From Hygrophila difformis (Eukaryota > Streptophyta > Magnoliopsida > Lamiales > Acanthaceae), in NCBI GenBank assembly GCA_030278955.1, contig JAOANR010000003.1, positions 35,482,054-35,546,053 of the forward strand: a stretch of DNA of 64,000 bases, in the 5' to 3' direction. Below the pieces are notes generated by a model. That model made no database searches. It was not told where the DNA came from and saw only the letters and a list, made by a program, of their open reading frames with translations. A program made the translations under genes and the position numbers. Shown here one piece after another: positions 42,548-53,233 of the stretch (the stretch's first letter is position 1; every line of letters begins with the position of its first letter).

Positions 42548-44393
42548 TAAGTTCGAAAATAATATCATAATGCAGCGGAAAAACAATATCTAAGTATAAG
42601 TATTGCAGCGGAAAATGTAAATAGGGCCAACATGGCCAAAACACGGGTTAAACAGGCCCGTTTATACTATAGTCTAATGCAAGAATTTAAAAATAATGTT
42701 TCCCAAAATCCCATGCATGTACGTGCTCATGTTCATTCCACATACTCTGTAAGGAAAAATGAAATAAATGGTTTGGTCAGCACAACTTGCTGAGTAAGTT
42801 AACACATACATAATCATGGGGTTTCAAAGCCATTAACTTAATACTTAAATAAAAGCATGCCATTAAATCATAAACAATTTAATTTAACTAACTACATGAC
42901 TTGCATAATTTAATTCATGGCTCTAATTAAAAACACATTTAACATAATTTAAAGAAAAGTCGTATTTAATTTAAATAAAGCATTAAATAATTTAAATAAA
43001 CAAAAATAAACATTTTAATTATCCCCATTACACCCAAGATTTAGTATTTCGGTATTTCACGATTGCATTGCAATCTCGTCAAGTTTAGACGGTAGCCTGG
43101 CGGCCGCAACCGTATTTGCCATACCCAGTACCATTCCGGAGCCTCGGGAAACCCATGTGGATATTCACGAGAGTGTAGGCCATATATCTCATGCCGTTTT
43201 GGCAAAGTATCTCAAATTTCGCGCTGAGTCACCATCGTCCATAAAGGCACGAAGTGAGTAGTTAGTGGGCACCCTGCAGAGCACTCACCCCTAATTTTAA
43301 TTGACCAAGTTTGTAAGGGGATTTTGTTTTCTTCAAAATTCTGATTTCAATTAATTTATTTAAAAAGAGATTTCAAATCGTTTTAACCTTAAAGGCTAAT
43401 TTCACCGTTTCACAAGATTTTCAAGATTTGACTCCGGTAAACCACTGTTTACTCTAAAATTAATTAAAAATCATTTTTAACTCCGAAAATTCTAAAAATT
43501 GACCAATGACTCGAAAACACAGAGATGAACAAGTTTTGTGTTTTAACTTTTTCGATCCGAGTTAGGGAAATAGGTCAAAAACGTAGATTTCTATCAAGTT
43601 ACAAATCTGTCTGAGAATTTCAACACCAGTTTCAAGATTTTGCGATCTAGCATAGCAAACTAACTCCAAATTTGATGACATTTTACAGAGAGATACTTAA
43701 GACATATATCTACAACTTTAATGTTCAACTAAAGTTCTGAATATGCTTAGATCTATCGTCAAAAATGTCTACAAGTTCGGACCTAAGTTCTGTCAAGATT
43801 TCAAAATCCAAATTCAAAACAGTTCGGTTTGGGGTTGGTTTCAGATATCAAACATAATTCAAAATTCCGAACATTTTACAGAAGATAGAACTATGTCTTA
43901 GGAACATTTTTCGTGTTTTAAGTTTTCTCGTTTGAACAAGTTTAAGGGTTCGGAAAAATCATGCAAAAATGTTGCGCCGTTAAAGATTTCGTTTTGACAG
44001 ATTTTACGTTCTTGGTTTAAATCTTTAGATTAAGTGTATTTTAAATCCTCCCAAAACCATGTAATCGTTAACTTACAGATCTTTGGTCGTCCGGTTTCAT
44101 CGATTCGGAGGTGTGGCTTCCAGTCCACCGTTTATCTCCTCGGTTCGTCGGGTTCTTCGTTCTAGATCCGATTCAGGGTATAGAAAATAAAGAGATTAAG
44201 TTAGGATTCGTTTTCGAATCAAAAACATTGAAGAACTAGCGGATCAGAACTTACCACGACGTTGGAGCTTTCCAATTTTCGTCCACGACAGTCCTCTTGT
44301 TCGGGTTTGCCTCCGACGACTCCGGGATTAGGGTTTTCGAATGTATAAAGAGTATGAATGTTTTGAAAAGTGTTTGGGATCGATTCTAAGGTT

Positions 44394-44401
44394 TATTTAT
44401 A
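44394..44401 (-). promoter_or_regulatory. TATA box of solo LTR 1
   Basis: TATAAATA on the minus strand, at the same place in the LTR as 29477-29484 and 46260-46267. Confidence 0.7.
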
Positions 44402-44940
44402 GAGGTAAGGGACCTATGGGACGTCCAAGGTCAGCCTTGGTGAGTCTTGAGCCGAAAGGAAAGCAACCGAAGTCGAAAAATCCGGATTCGGGCGAGAGAA
44501 TCTCACAACGGGCGTATCTGTCCGCTGGCGCGGGGTTGCCGCGCGGTTAGGGGAAACCCCGCGCGACAACCGCGCGGTCCACGCCTGGACTTCGGTCCGG
44601 GTGGGTCGTGCGATCCGTCGGGCATTTCCTCCTCTCTTTCGGACTTCTATCCCTCTATGTTCTCGGATTCAAATTTCCGGGATATCTTCGGGTTCCTATT
44701 TCCTATCTTAATTTTTACTCGGGTCTAAATGTGTGTTTGGACTCGAATTCTCGAGTTCATTGGTGTCGGGTTTCCGTGTACACTTTATTCGATTAAATTG
44801 TCTTTAGTATTGGAACTTTAATTCCTTTTTAGATTAGATTTCATTTCTCCTTTCTTTTTCTCTTTATTTATTTAGTGTATTTATTTATTATTTATTTATT
44901 TAATTATTTGTTTTATGTTGCAAAATTCTCGGGTATTACA

Positions 44941-44945
44941 ATAAG
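44941..44945. repeat. Target-site duplication ATAAG, right copy
   Basis: Matches 35697-35701. Confidence 0.9.
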
Positions 44946-45712
44946 CTCCGAATCTTCAACACCCAATTTAATCAACAAGTCCATATAATTCCCAACAATA
45001 TTCAACTCCTCCAACTACACAAAATCATCAAAGTCCAATATTAAGATTCGAACTTCATTTAAATAAATCCACCAATATCCCACCTTACAATTCCAACAAA
45101 ACCTCCAAATCCATTCACAATTTAGGGGGGTGTATTCGTTCGAAATTTTAATAGATTTTTATGAACTTTAAAAAGTCGGTGGATTTAGAAAGTTATAGAC
45201 TCCACGTAGAGTTGACCGTTTTGTATAGAGTCTATGAAGAGTCTGGCTGATTTTAGAGAGATTTCGTGTAGTTATAATTTTTAAGAGAATCCATTAAAAT
45301 CTATAAAGAATTAAAATCCATAGAGTGTTGAATACCTCTAGATTTTTAAAGACTTTTTAAAATCTGTATTGAATACCTCTAGATTTTTAAAGACTTTTTA
45401 AAATCTGAATTGAATACATCTAGATTTTTAAAGACTTTTTAAAATCTAGATTGAATACACCCCAACTTTGAAAGTCCAAAAAAATCCTGTAGAGTCTCAA
45501 TCCAATACACCCCACTTAATTAATAGATAATCAACAATTAAATATCCCCAAATACGTAAAGATTCAACAAAAATGACATCATTGTTTCTTCAAGGAATTA
45601 TCCAAATATGAATTCAAGCAACAACCAATTCCTTCACATGCATTTTGACTTCAATTGACAATGCTAAAAATCTAATTCCAAGAATAAAAGTCTCATCTAT
45701 TCAATCACTACA
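44946..45712. other. Host element DNA between the two solo LTRs
   Basis: AT-rich, non-coding, interrupted by the MITE-like element at 45127-45513. It is thought to be the middle part of the split LTR-like unit discussed for 34641-35696. Confidence 0.4.
45127..45513. mobile_element. MITE-like element with 41-bp internal repeats
   Basis: 387 bp with terminal inverted GGGGTGTATT ... AATACACCCC. Inside, three consecutive 41-bp units at 45328-45450 each begin TTGAATAC and contain AGACTTTTTAAAATCT. The unit start equals the start of the right terminus, so the right end appears to have been amplified. Target duplication is unclear (TTA nearby on both sides), so the superfamily (Harbinger or hAT) is not assigned. 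Confidence 0.7.
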
Positions 45713-45717
45713 AAAAT
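45713..45717. repeat. Target-site duplication AAAAT, left copy
   Basis: Precedes TGTAATACCCGAG and recurs at 52140-52144. It is low in complexity but correctly placed at both LTR ends. Confidence 0.8.
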
Positions 45718-46259
45718 TGTAATACCCGAGAATTTTGCAACATAAAACAAGTAATTAAATAAATAAATAATAAATAAATAAATAAATAATAAATACACTA
45801 AATAAATAAAGAGAGAAAGAAATGAGAAATGAAGTTGAATCTAAAAAGGAAGCAAAGTTCCAATACGCAAGACAATTTAATCGAATAAATTGTACACCGA
45901 AACCCGACACCAATGAACTCGAGAATTCGAGTCCAAACATGCATTTAGACCCGAGTAAAAATTTAGAGAGGAAATAGGAACTCGAAGATGGCCCGGAAAT
46001 CGGAATCCGGGAGCATAGAGGGATAGAAGTCCGAAAGAGAGGAGGAAAGGCACGACGGATCGCACCACCCGTCCGGACGGAAGTCCAGGCGGGGGCCGCA
46101 CGGTGAAGGGGGAAACAGCGCGCCACGACCGCGCCACACGACAGATTCGCCGGTTGCGAGATTCACTCGCCCGAATCCGGATTTTCCGACTTCGGTTGAA
46201 CACCTTTCGGCTCAAGACTCACCAAGGCCGACCTTGGACGTCCCTAGGTCGTGCCTATC

Positions 46260-46267
46260 TATAAATA
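46260..46267 (+). promoter_or_regulatory. TATA box of solo LTR 2
   Basis: CTATCTATAAATAAC context, matching 44394-44401 in inverse orientation. Confidence 0.7.
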
Positions 46268-47434
46268 ACACCTCTTGGAAGCCCCGAACACTTTTCAAAA
46301 ACCCTATGAAATCTCTCTACACACAAAACCCTAATTCCGGAGTCGTCGGAGGCACAAAACCGAACAAAGGGACTGACTTGGACAAAAATTGGGAGTCTTC
46401 GATCGTCGGGGTAAGATCCGATCTATTCTTGTCCATTCTTTTCCATCCTTGATTCGAAAACGAATCCTAATTCGATCTTTTTCTATTCTAAACCCCCGAT
46501 CCGGGTCGAGAACGAAGAACCCGATGAACGGAGAAGATAAACGGTGGACTGGAAGCCACGCCTCCGAAATCGACAATCCTGGATGAATAGGAATCAGTAA
46601 GTTGACACTTACATGGTTTTGGGAGTAATTAAAACACTTAAACCTAAAAGCTTAATCAAAACTTCCGAAAATCTGTCAACATGTGATTTCTACCGGCGCA
46701 ACGATTTTGTTCAATTTTTCTGAACCCTTAAAAGTCTTCAAACGAGAAAACTTAAACACAAAAAACGTTCCTAAGGCATAGGTCTATCTCCTGTAAAATT
46801 TTTAGAATTTTTCGTGATGATTTGATATATGAAATCCACCCGAAACCGAACTGCTAAGATTTGGATCTTGAATTTCTTGACAGAACTTAGGTCTGAACTT
46901 GATGACATTTTTGACTAGGGTTTTAGGCCGATTTAGATCTTTAGCCGAACATGAAAGTTGTAGACAAATGTCTTAAGAAGGTCTCTGTAAAATTTCGTTA
47001 AATTTGGAGTTGATTTGCTATGGTAGATCTTGAAAATCTTGAACTGCTGTAAGATAAATTCGGACAGATTAACGTTTCTACGAAAATCGATGTTTTGACC
47101 TGTTTCGGTATCTCGGATTGAAAAAGTTAAAACACGAAAGTTGTTCATCTCGGTGTTTCAGAGTCAGTGGTAAATTTTCAGAATTTTTGGACTTGAATCT
47201 GATTTTAAATGAATTTTAGAGTAAACAGCGGTTACCGGAGTCAAATCTTAAAATTCTTGTTGGAAAGGATTTTTAAATGATATCGGAGCAAGTAGCATCC
47301 TGAAATAGTATACTTTTGAGAAACTTACTAAATTTGAGAAATTGGCCTTTAAGGTTTAAATGAGTGGAAACTCCTTTGAGATGAAATACATAAACAAACA
47401 TTTTCGAAATCCCGTTATGACTAGTTTGAGCTTT

Positions 47435-47653
47435 CTACGTAGAGGGTGAGTGCTCCATCGGGTGCCCCTCTAGCTTTTTGCTTCGTGCCTAAACGGACGA
47501 GAGTGACCTATGTAGGGGGTGAGTGCTCCATCGGGTGCCCCTCTAGCTTTTTGCTTCGTGCCTAAACGGACGGGAGTAATCTACGTAGGGGTGAGTGCTC
47601 TGCAGGGTGCCCTCCTAGATTTGCACATCGTGCCTGATTGGACGATGGTGTTG
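47435..47653. repeat. Three tandem 73-bp units in solo LTR 2
   Basis: Units start at 47435, 47508 and 47581 with CTACGTAG/CTATGTAG...GGTGAGTGCTC. The first two share CATCGGGTGCCCCTCTAGC and are nearly identical. The third keeps the CTGCAGGGTGCC form found in all other LTRs of the family, so the first two are the newer copies. Confidence 0.8.
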
Positions 47654-48130
47654 AACATGAGAAACTGTGCCAAAACGGCGAGAGAAACTTGACTACAAAT
47701 AAAATCTTGATACTCGGCTAGGGATTAACGGGAAAATTAAAAGATTTGAATGTTTTCTTTCCCTTATTTAAATTATGCTCTTAAATTATGTCCTACAATT
47801 ATTTTACTTGGCAAGCTATATTTATGATTTTATGGAGTCCATATCCTGTGAATTATGCCTTTAGATTATTATTAGATAAATGAATCAAGTTATGGGGTGT
47901 TATGCACATGTTTTCTTTAAATTTAATGGCTTTGAAACCCCATAATCTTGTATGTGTTAACTTACTCAGCACGTTGTGCTGACCAAAACCATTACTTTCT
48001 TTTTCCTACAGAGCATGAAGAATATGCATCATCATATGCATGCATGGGATATCCGGGGAAATATTATTTTCTTTTATTATTCTAGTCTTAGTTATGAATT
48101 GCATGAACGGGCCTGTTTAACCCGTATTTG

Positions 48131-48135
48131 GCCAT
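48131..48135. repeat. Copia target-site duplication, left (GCCAT)
   Basis: GCCAT precedes TGACAGGCCC; the right counterpart at 51908-51912 reads GCCGT, one mismatch. The split LTR sequence (TTTGGCCATGTTGGCC in relatives) is restored if one copy is removed. Confidence 0.75.
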
Positions 48136-49343
48136 TGACAGGCCCAAACTAATATGTGAAACCCTGCAAGGGTTGTTTCAGCGATGTCACAACAACCTGC
48201 AAACCACAACCAAAGGCAAACACAGAAACAGAGTGCGGAAAACATAAACAAGAACACAAGAGATTGATCACCCAGTTCGATCCACCGATCTACATCTGGG
48301 GGCTCCAAGCCAGGATTCACTAAATCTTCACCAAACCGATCGAACAAGAGTCAACCACACCTTACATACCCTTACATTCCAATGAACTCTCCTATCTACC
48401 CAAATAGACTAGAAGAACACAAGGGAGCATCAACTATCTACCCAAATGCACACAATTCACCGGCAGGTATTAAGGTGGTGTTTGTGGAATCTAGCTAATC
48501 AACAAATTAAGCTCAATGGTGCTAAAAACACCTACAATACACCTAGATTGTGTTTACAAACAATAAACCCAGAAATGCATAAACACAATCCCAATTACCC
48601 CATGAATAATGGAAGACACAACAACTAAAAGATATACCAGTAGCAGGACGGTTGTTGGTGCCTTCTGCAAACAACGAAGACCAGGGGTTTCTTCTGCAGC
48701 TCTCAATCCGCCATAAACCCAGCTTTGAATCTGTTAATACTCTGTAAATTGAGCTGTGATTGCGGCTTCCAAACTCTCAAACTAAGCATAAGTTGTGTTT
48801 ACTAGAGATATGCCAAGAAATGCATAAACACAAACTCAAATCCCCATAAGAATGCAGCAGTCAGAACAACAAAGAAATACCCAGCTGTAGAATGGTTGTT
48901 TCTGGCTTCTGTCAACAACGAACTGGGGGATTATGGCTCCAGCTTCCCTTAGATCACCATGGCAGAGAAGGACCTTGAAGAATGCTCTGTTTTTAATCCT
49001 TTGCGGCTGGAATAAGTCTTAAGAAGAATGGAGGACGAAAACAGGTATTTATAGATGTACAAGGCCCATTAGAAAACCCTAAAAGCCTGCTAAGGGAAGT
49101 GGCCACGTCACTGTCCTTTCTGTACTTTCCAGTTGTGCTATACCCGTTGTTGATAGGTTGTTTCAACATCAGAGGGACAACGAGTATCTGCACAAAAAAA
49201 ATCAAATCTGCTGTACAAACTATGCCACGTCAGCGTCCCTTGTTGTCCTTTCTCCACTATCAAATTGCGTTGTTCATGAGTCGTCGTCACAACTATAGAA
49301 CAACGTTGATCATCTTCACAACATAGGACTCAAGGACTTAACA
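48136..49343 (-). repeat. Copia 3' LTR
   Basis: 1208 bp. On the minus strand it starts TGTTAAGTCC after the purine tract and ends GGGCCTGTCA. The TATA box is at 49046-49053 (minus). It contains a diverged tandem duplication (about 48535-48690 and 48790-48935, both with AAATGCATAAACACAA and CTTCTG...AACAACGAA) that the 5' LTR lacks. Confidence 0.8.
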
Positions 49344-49356
49344 ATCTCCCCCTTTG
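49344..49356 (-). other. Copia polypurine tract
   Basis: The minus strand reads CAAAGGGGGAGAT directly before the LTR start. A second AAAAAGGGGGAGAAT lies about 70 bp upstream in the element. Confidence 0.75.
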
Positions 49357-49802
49357 TGGATATGATCAACCAAAACCATTCACGATACTCATGAACAATA
49401 AAATCATATCATATTCTCCCCCTTTTTGGTAGATCAATCAACAACAACATCTTTGCCTTTTTCTTGTTGTTCCACTGCAGTTGGACAACAGGAAATCAGC
49501 AAAATATGCATCAGTGTTTCTCCTCCTTTCTCTGTGGCACCAGCTCCTCAAAATCATCAATAATATCCAAGCAAAGCTTCCAATTAAATCAAACTCATCA
49601 TAGATACTCCCCCTTGCATTATGCCATATCTTTTCCAGGTTGTTTCTCTGTAGTCAGAACATCGGCATCAACAACAGAATATACTAGAATTCAAATTCTC
49701 ACCAGACCTTCAGCAGCTCAACAGTACCATCTCCCTTTCTAATGGATTGGGCCCACAAAATATAAATTCTTTGTAATCCAGGGCCCCAAACGCAGCATGG
49801 TG

Positions 49803-50801
49803 CTAAGGAGAGTGGCACGAGCCCAAGTTCCCTCTATGCTCTTCAAGCTTCTCTCTGTCAAGGGACTTAGTAAGGCAGTCTGCTCGTTGTTCAGACGACA
49901 TATGGTGCACATCTTCAATCCCATTCTTGCTAAGGCAATTGCACTCTGATTTCTTTGCAACCCAAACTCTTCTCAGCTTAACCCTCTTCCGTAGTTCTTC
50001 AGTAGGCCAGACAACAGGGCGACCATTCATCAAATCCTTTACAATTCGAAAACACTGATCAGCTGTGTGTCCTGGCAATTTGCAATAAGAACAGTCCTTG
50101 TGTTGTTGAAACTTCTGAATATATCTTTCCTTGTAGATCTTTCTGACTGGTTGTCGACCAGATGTTTCAACAACTTTCTTAACTGCTTCAGTAGGCTTTG
50201 CAACAACTACTTTCTGGTTTCTCCTTGGGGGTGATTTTTGTTCAAGAAATCCTCCACTCACAAATTTAGTCTCTGATGGCGTGGTCGAAAACTGATATCC
50301 AATCCCAGATTGATCTTTGTAAGACTTTCCCATAGACAAGACTTCATCGAGCTTCTCTTTCCCTTTCACCATTCCTTCCAACTTATGAACCTTCTCTTGA
50401 AGAACTTGGGAGTCTCTCTTCAATACTTCTTTCTCTTCAATCAACACCTCTTTCTCCTTGATCAATTCAGCTCTTTCTTTCATCAAATCTCCAATAATGT
50501 CCTTGTTTGACAGATTTTCCTTTTGAAGTGCATCTCTCTCTTTTAATACTTGATCATAGGAAATCCTGATGTCAGCAAGTTGTTTCAACAACATCTTCTT
50601 CTCCTTTACAACTGCTTTGTATTTTTCAGTGAGCTCATTATGTGCAACAACAAGCTTTTCAAGAGCTATTCCATTTCTTGATAATGCATCCGAAAAATCA
50701 CTACATTTGCTTCGTTGTTCTTCAGTTGTCCCAACAACGCCACCATTGCCGAGAGTAACTTTCTGAGAATTACAACTTTGAAGCCTTCCTTTCTTGCCCA
50801 T
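49803..50801 (-). pseudogene. Copia gag fused to RNase H tail
   Basis: 332-codon open frame beginning MGKKGRLQSC. It has a long coiled coil (residues about 40-150, heptads rich in Lys/Glu/Leu), then a zinc knuckle CSYCKLPGHTADQC at about residue 240. It ends with HMSSEQRADCLTKSLDREKL, which is the C-terminal block of Copia RNase H. Gag is thus joined in frame to the last part of pol by a deletion of several kb. A gag-only protein with an RNA-binding knuckle could still be made. Its ATG is about 35 bp from the PBS. Confidence 0.8.
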
Positions 50802-50834
50802 CTTCCGGATCTCACTCAGCTATGTTAGAGTGTA

Positions 50835-50847
50835 GGCTCTGATACCA
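50835..50847 (-). other. Copia primer-binding site, tRNA-Met
   Basis: The minus strand reads TGGTATCAGAGCC, 2 bp after the 5' LTR end. Confidence 0.88.
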
Positions 50848-50896
50848 ATTGACAGGCCCAACCAGAATATGTAAACCCTGTAAGAGTTGTTTGAGC

Positions 50897-51188
50897 GATG
50901 TTCGTGATAGTTACCGTTGTTGCAACATCTTGCCAACAACGCTTTATTCTCTTCACTGGAAAAAGCACAGAATAGTACAGTGACGTGGCATTTCCCCTAG
51001 CAGGCCTTAGAAGGGTTTAGATGGGCCTTAAAACCCATATAAATACCTACCTTCGTCCTTGAGGGATTGTGAGAGAGTCTAGCCGCAATCACAGCTCATT
51101 TTACAGAGCATTAACAGATTCCTAAGCTGTGATTATGGCGGATTGAGAGCTGAAGAAGAAACCCCTGGACTTCGTTGTTTGCAGAAGG
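50897..51188. repeat. Inverted repeat arm A (Copia LTR)
   Basis: 292 bp, inverse of 51593-51884 with few mismatches. The ends are GATGTTCG and GCAGAAGG, matching CGAACATC and CCTTCTGC. Confidence 0.88.
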
Positions 51189-51592
51189 ATTGATCTCCAA
51201 CAAGAACATACCCTTACATACCTTACATCTGGGGGCTCCAAGCCAGGATTCACTAAATCTCCAACAAACTGATCGAACAAGAGTCAACCACACCTTACAT
51301 ACCCTTACATTCCAATGAACTCTCCTATCTACCCAAATAGACTAGAAGAACACAAGGGAGCATCAACTATCTACCCAAATGCACAAAATTCACCGGCAGG
51401 TATTAAGGTGGTGTTTGTGGAATCTAGCTAATCAACAAGTTAAGCTCAATGGTGCTAAGAACACCTACAATATACCCAGATTGTGTTTACAAACAATAAA
51501 TCCAGAAATGCATAAACACAATCCTAATTACCCCATGAATGATAGAAGACACAGCAGCTAAAAGTATACCAGTAGCAGAACAGTTGTTGATG

Positions 51593-51884
51593 CCTTCTGC
51601 AAACAACGAAAACCAGGGGTTTCTTCTTCAGCTCTCAATCCGCCATAATCACAGCTTAGGAATCTGTTAATGCTCTGTAAAATGAGCTGTGATTGCGGCT
51701 AGACTCTCTCACAATCCCTCAAGGACGAAGGTAGGTATTTATATGGGTTTTAAGGCCCATCTAAACCCTTCTAAGGCCTGCTAAGGGAAATGCCACGTCA
51801 CTGTACTATTCTGTGCTTTTTCCAGTGAAGAGAATAAAGCGTTGTTGGCAAGATGTTGCAACAACGGTAACTATCACGAACATC
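51593..51884. repeat. Inverted repeat arm B (Copia LTR)
   Basis: The original U3/R part of the minus-strand LTR, containing the normal TATA box. Confidence 0.88.
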
Positions 51885-52139
51885 TTCACAATAAAATATC
51901 CCTAACAGCCGTGTTGGCCCAATTTTAAATTCCGCTGCTTTATACATATGTAATTAATACTTTCCGCTGCAACTTTGGTACATTATTTTTAAATTATATA
52001 TAAATGGGCTGTTTGAATGTTTTAAATTCTGAAAAACCATAGCCTTGCATCTCTTTAGCAAGCTCGGAGAAACCGTGTCTTGCTAGGGAGGTGTGGCGGT
52101 GACACCCCGACCTGGGTGACCAAAAACCGGGGTGTTACA

Positions 52140-52144
52140 AAAAT
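52140..52144. repeat. Target-site duplication AAAAT, right copy
   Basis: Matches 45713-45717. Confidence 0.8.
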
Positions 52145-53233
52145 ATTTAGACATTCAACATTTCTTTAATCTTAAGAAAAATCTTAAACACTCACTACAA
52201 TTTACTCATTCTTCTCATATAATTCAAACTCTCCATGCCACTTTCTAAAATCCAACTAAATTAATCACAATAAATTATACCCAATTCTACTAAACTTATC
52301 ATATTAATTACCAAAAGCCATATAAACTTCTGCAGACTATAATTTAAACAATAACCAACCATTAAATGTAATCCAACACTCAAATCAACAATAGGGTTTT
52401 GATTATGATGGATTGTCGTCTGCTGTTTGTATAAGAATGCCCGGTTGGGTTGTTTTTTGGTTTAATGAAAATTCTCTTTTCCCTCAAAAAAAAATCAACA
52501 ATAGGGTTGAAGAAACCCAACCAAAATTCCAAGAATCATCAAAATGAGCAACACCCAAATCCACCACCATGCACAACCATCACCACCGCCACCTTGCCGC
52601 CGGCGTATCGCCGGAGACCACAGCAGCGCCCCAACAGCCACCGCCCCTGCCACAGTGCGCGTTGTGCGCACCACCACCGGCGTCCCTTCTCCTTCTCCGG
52701 CTGCCATGGCCGCCACCATCTCTCTCTCAACACCGGTGTCCCTCCTCCTTCTCCGGCGAGTCTCCAATTTACCCCCAAAATCCCCAAAAAGTGCGAAATA
52801 AAAGAGAAGAAAGGGAAGGGCGTTCTTACATTTGATTCTCCATCACCAACTCGCCTCAGATTCCACCTTCCCCATCAGAGAAGAACGCTGCTGCTTCCTC
52901 CAGTCTCCATCGTGATTGCTCCCTCTCAAGAATTCCCTAATTTCTACTCTCTATCTTGACGGGAAGAATGGAGAGAAATGTCCAATTCTTGATTCCCGAT
53001 CTAATTAGTTTAGGGAAGGTGGGTTATGGACTGGGCCGGGTTAGTAAAGGGCTTGGGCCTTGAGTGGAGTTGGGCTTCCATTAAATTTCTCTACCATTTG
53101 GCCTATCACCAATTTATTAAATGTATCGAGCTCTTGAATTATTCACCAAGTGATTTAATTTTCATTGAGCCCAATCAATTAAATAATCATAATTAATTAA
53201 ATTAATTATGAAATATTTATCCGGGATGCTACA
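52145..53233 (-). repeat. U3 end of a chromovirus-like LTR (minus strand)
   Basis: On the minus strand it starts TGTAGCATCCCGG at 53233, adjacent to the A2 RT remnant, and continues as non-coding DNA with CACCGG/GCCGG-rich low-complexity sequence at 52560-52780. Open frames over that part are compositional. It is probably the 5' portion of the split LTR discussed at 34641. A 93-bp LINE insertion sits at 52399-52491. Confidence 0.5.
52399..52491 (+). mobile_element. Tiny 5'-truncated LINE insertion
   Basis: 93 bp ending TTTAATGAAAATTCTC...CTC plus an A-run, flanked by the 17-bp direct repeat AAATCAACAATAGGGTT (52382-52398 and 52492-52508). Poly(A) plus a long target duplication is the signature of LINE-driven insertion. 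It is too short to name the family and its 3' end differs from the L1 at 35853. Confidence 0.8.

Larger units (their letters stand above)
35702..44940 (-). mobile_element. Solo LTR 1 (short form) with nested L1
   Basis: On the minus strand the LTR starts TGTAATACCCGAG at 44940 and ends GGGGTGTTACA at 35702. It is flanked on both sides by ATAAG and has no internal region, so it is a solo LTR left by LTR-LTR recombination. Removing the L1 (35853-42547 with one duplicate) leaves about 2.5 kb. It lacks the extension present in the LTRs at 12199, 17671 and 27531. The minus-strand TATA box is at 44394-44401 and the GC-rich module at about 44520-44580. Confidence 0.9.
48136..51907 (-). mobile_element. 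Deleted Copia LTR element
   Basis: 3.8-kb element on the minus strand: 5' LTR 50850-51907, tRNA-Met PBS 50835-50847, one ORF, purine-rich tract 49344-49356, 3' LTR 48136-49343. LTR ends are TG...CA (minus strand TGTTA ... CCTGTCA). Protease, integrase, RT and most of RNase H are missing. It needs an autonomous relative for movement. The two LTRs differ strongly in structure (inverted U3 copy in one, tandem duplication in the other). Confidence 0.85.
50850..51907 (-). repeat. Copia 5' LTR with inverted U3 duplication
   Basis: 1058 bp. The promoter part at 51593-51884 (minus-strand TATA at 51736-51743) is repeated in inverse orientation at 50897-51188, with a plus-strand TATA at 51038-51045, separated by a 404-bp spacer. 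The 3' LTR has ordinary sequence at the corresponding place, so the inverted copy was acquired by this LTR. Confidence 0.85.
45718..52139 (+). mobile_element. Solo LTR 2 (short form) with nested Copia
   Basis: Plus-strand LTR of the same family, starting TGTAATACCCGAGAATTTTGC and ending CGGGGTGTTACA, with AAAAT on both sides and no internal region. Without the Copia insertion (48136-51907 plus a duplicate) it is about 2.65 kb. It has a TATA box at 46260-46267, a GC-rich module at about 46090-46145 and a 73-bp tandem triplication at 47435-47653. Like solo LTR 1 it lacks the extension. Confidence 0.9.

Noticed and set aside
52450..52959. Pro/His-rich ORFs on both strands, up to 169 codons
   Set aside because: CACC/GCCGG low-complexity composition gives open frames on both strands; no domain, and a LINE scrap lies at the left edge.
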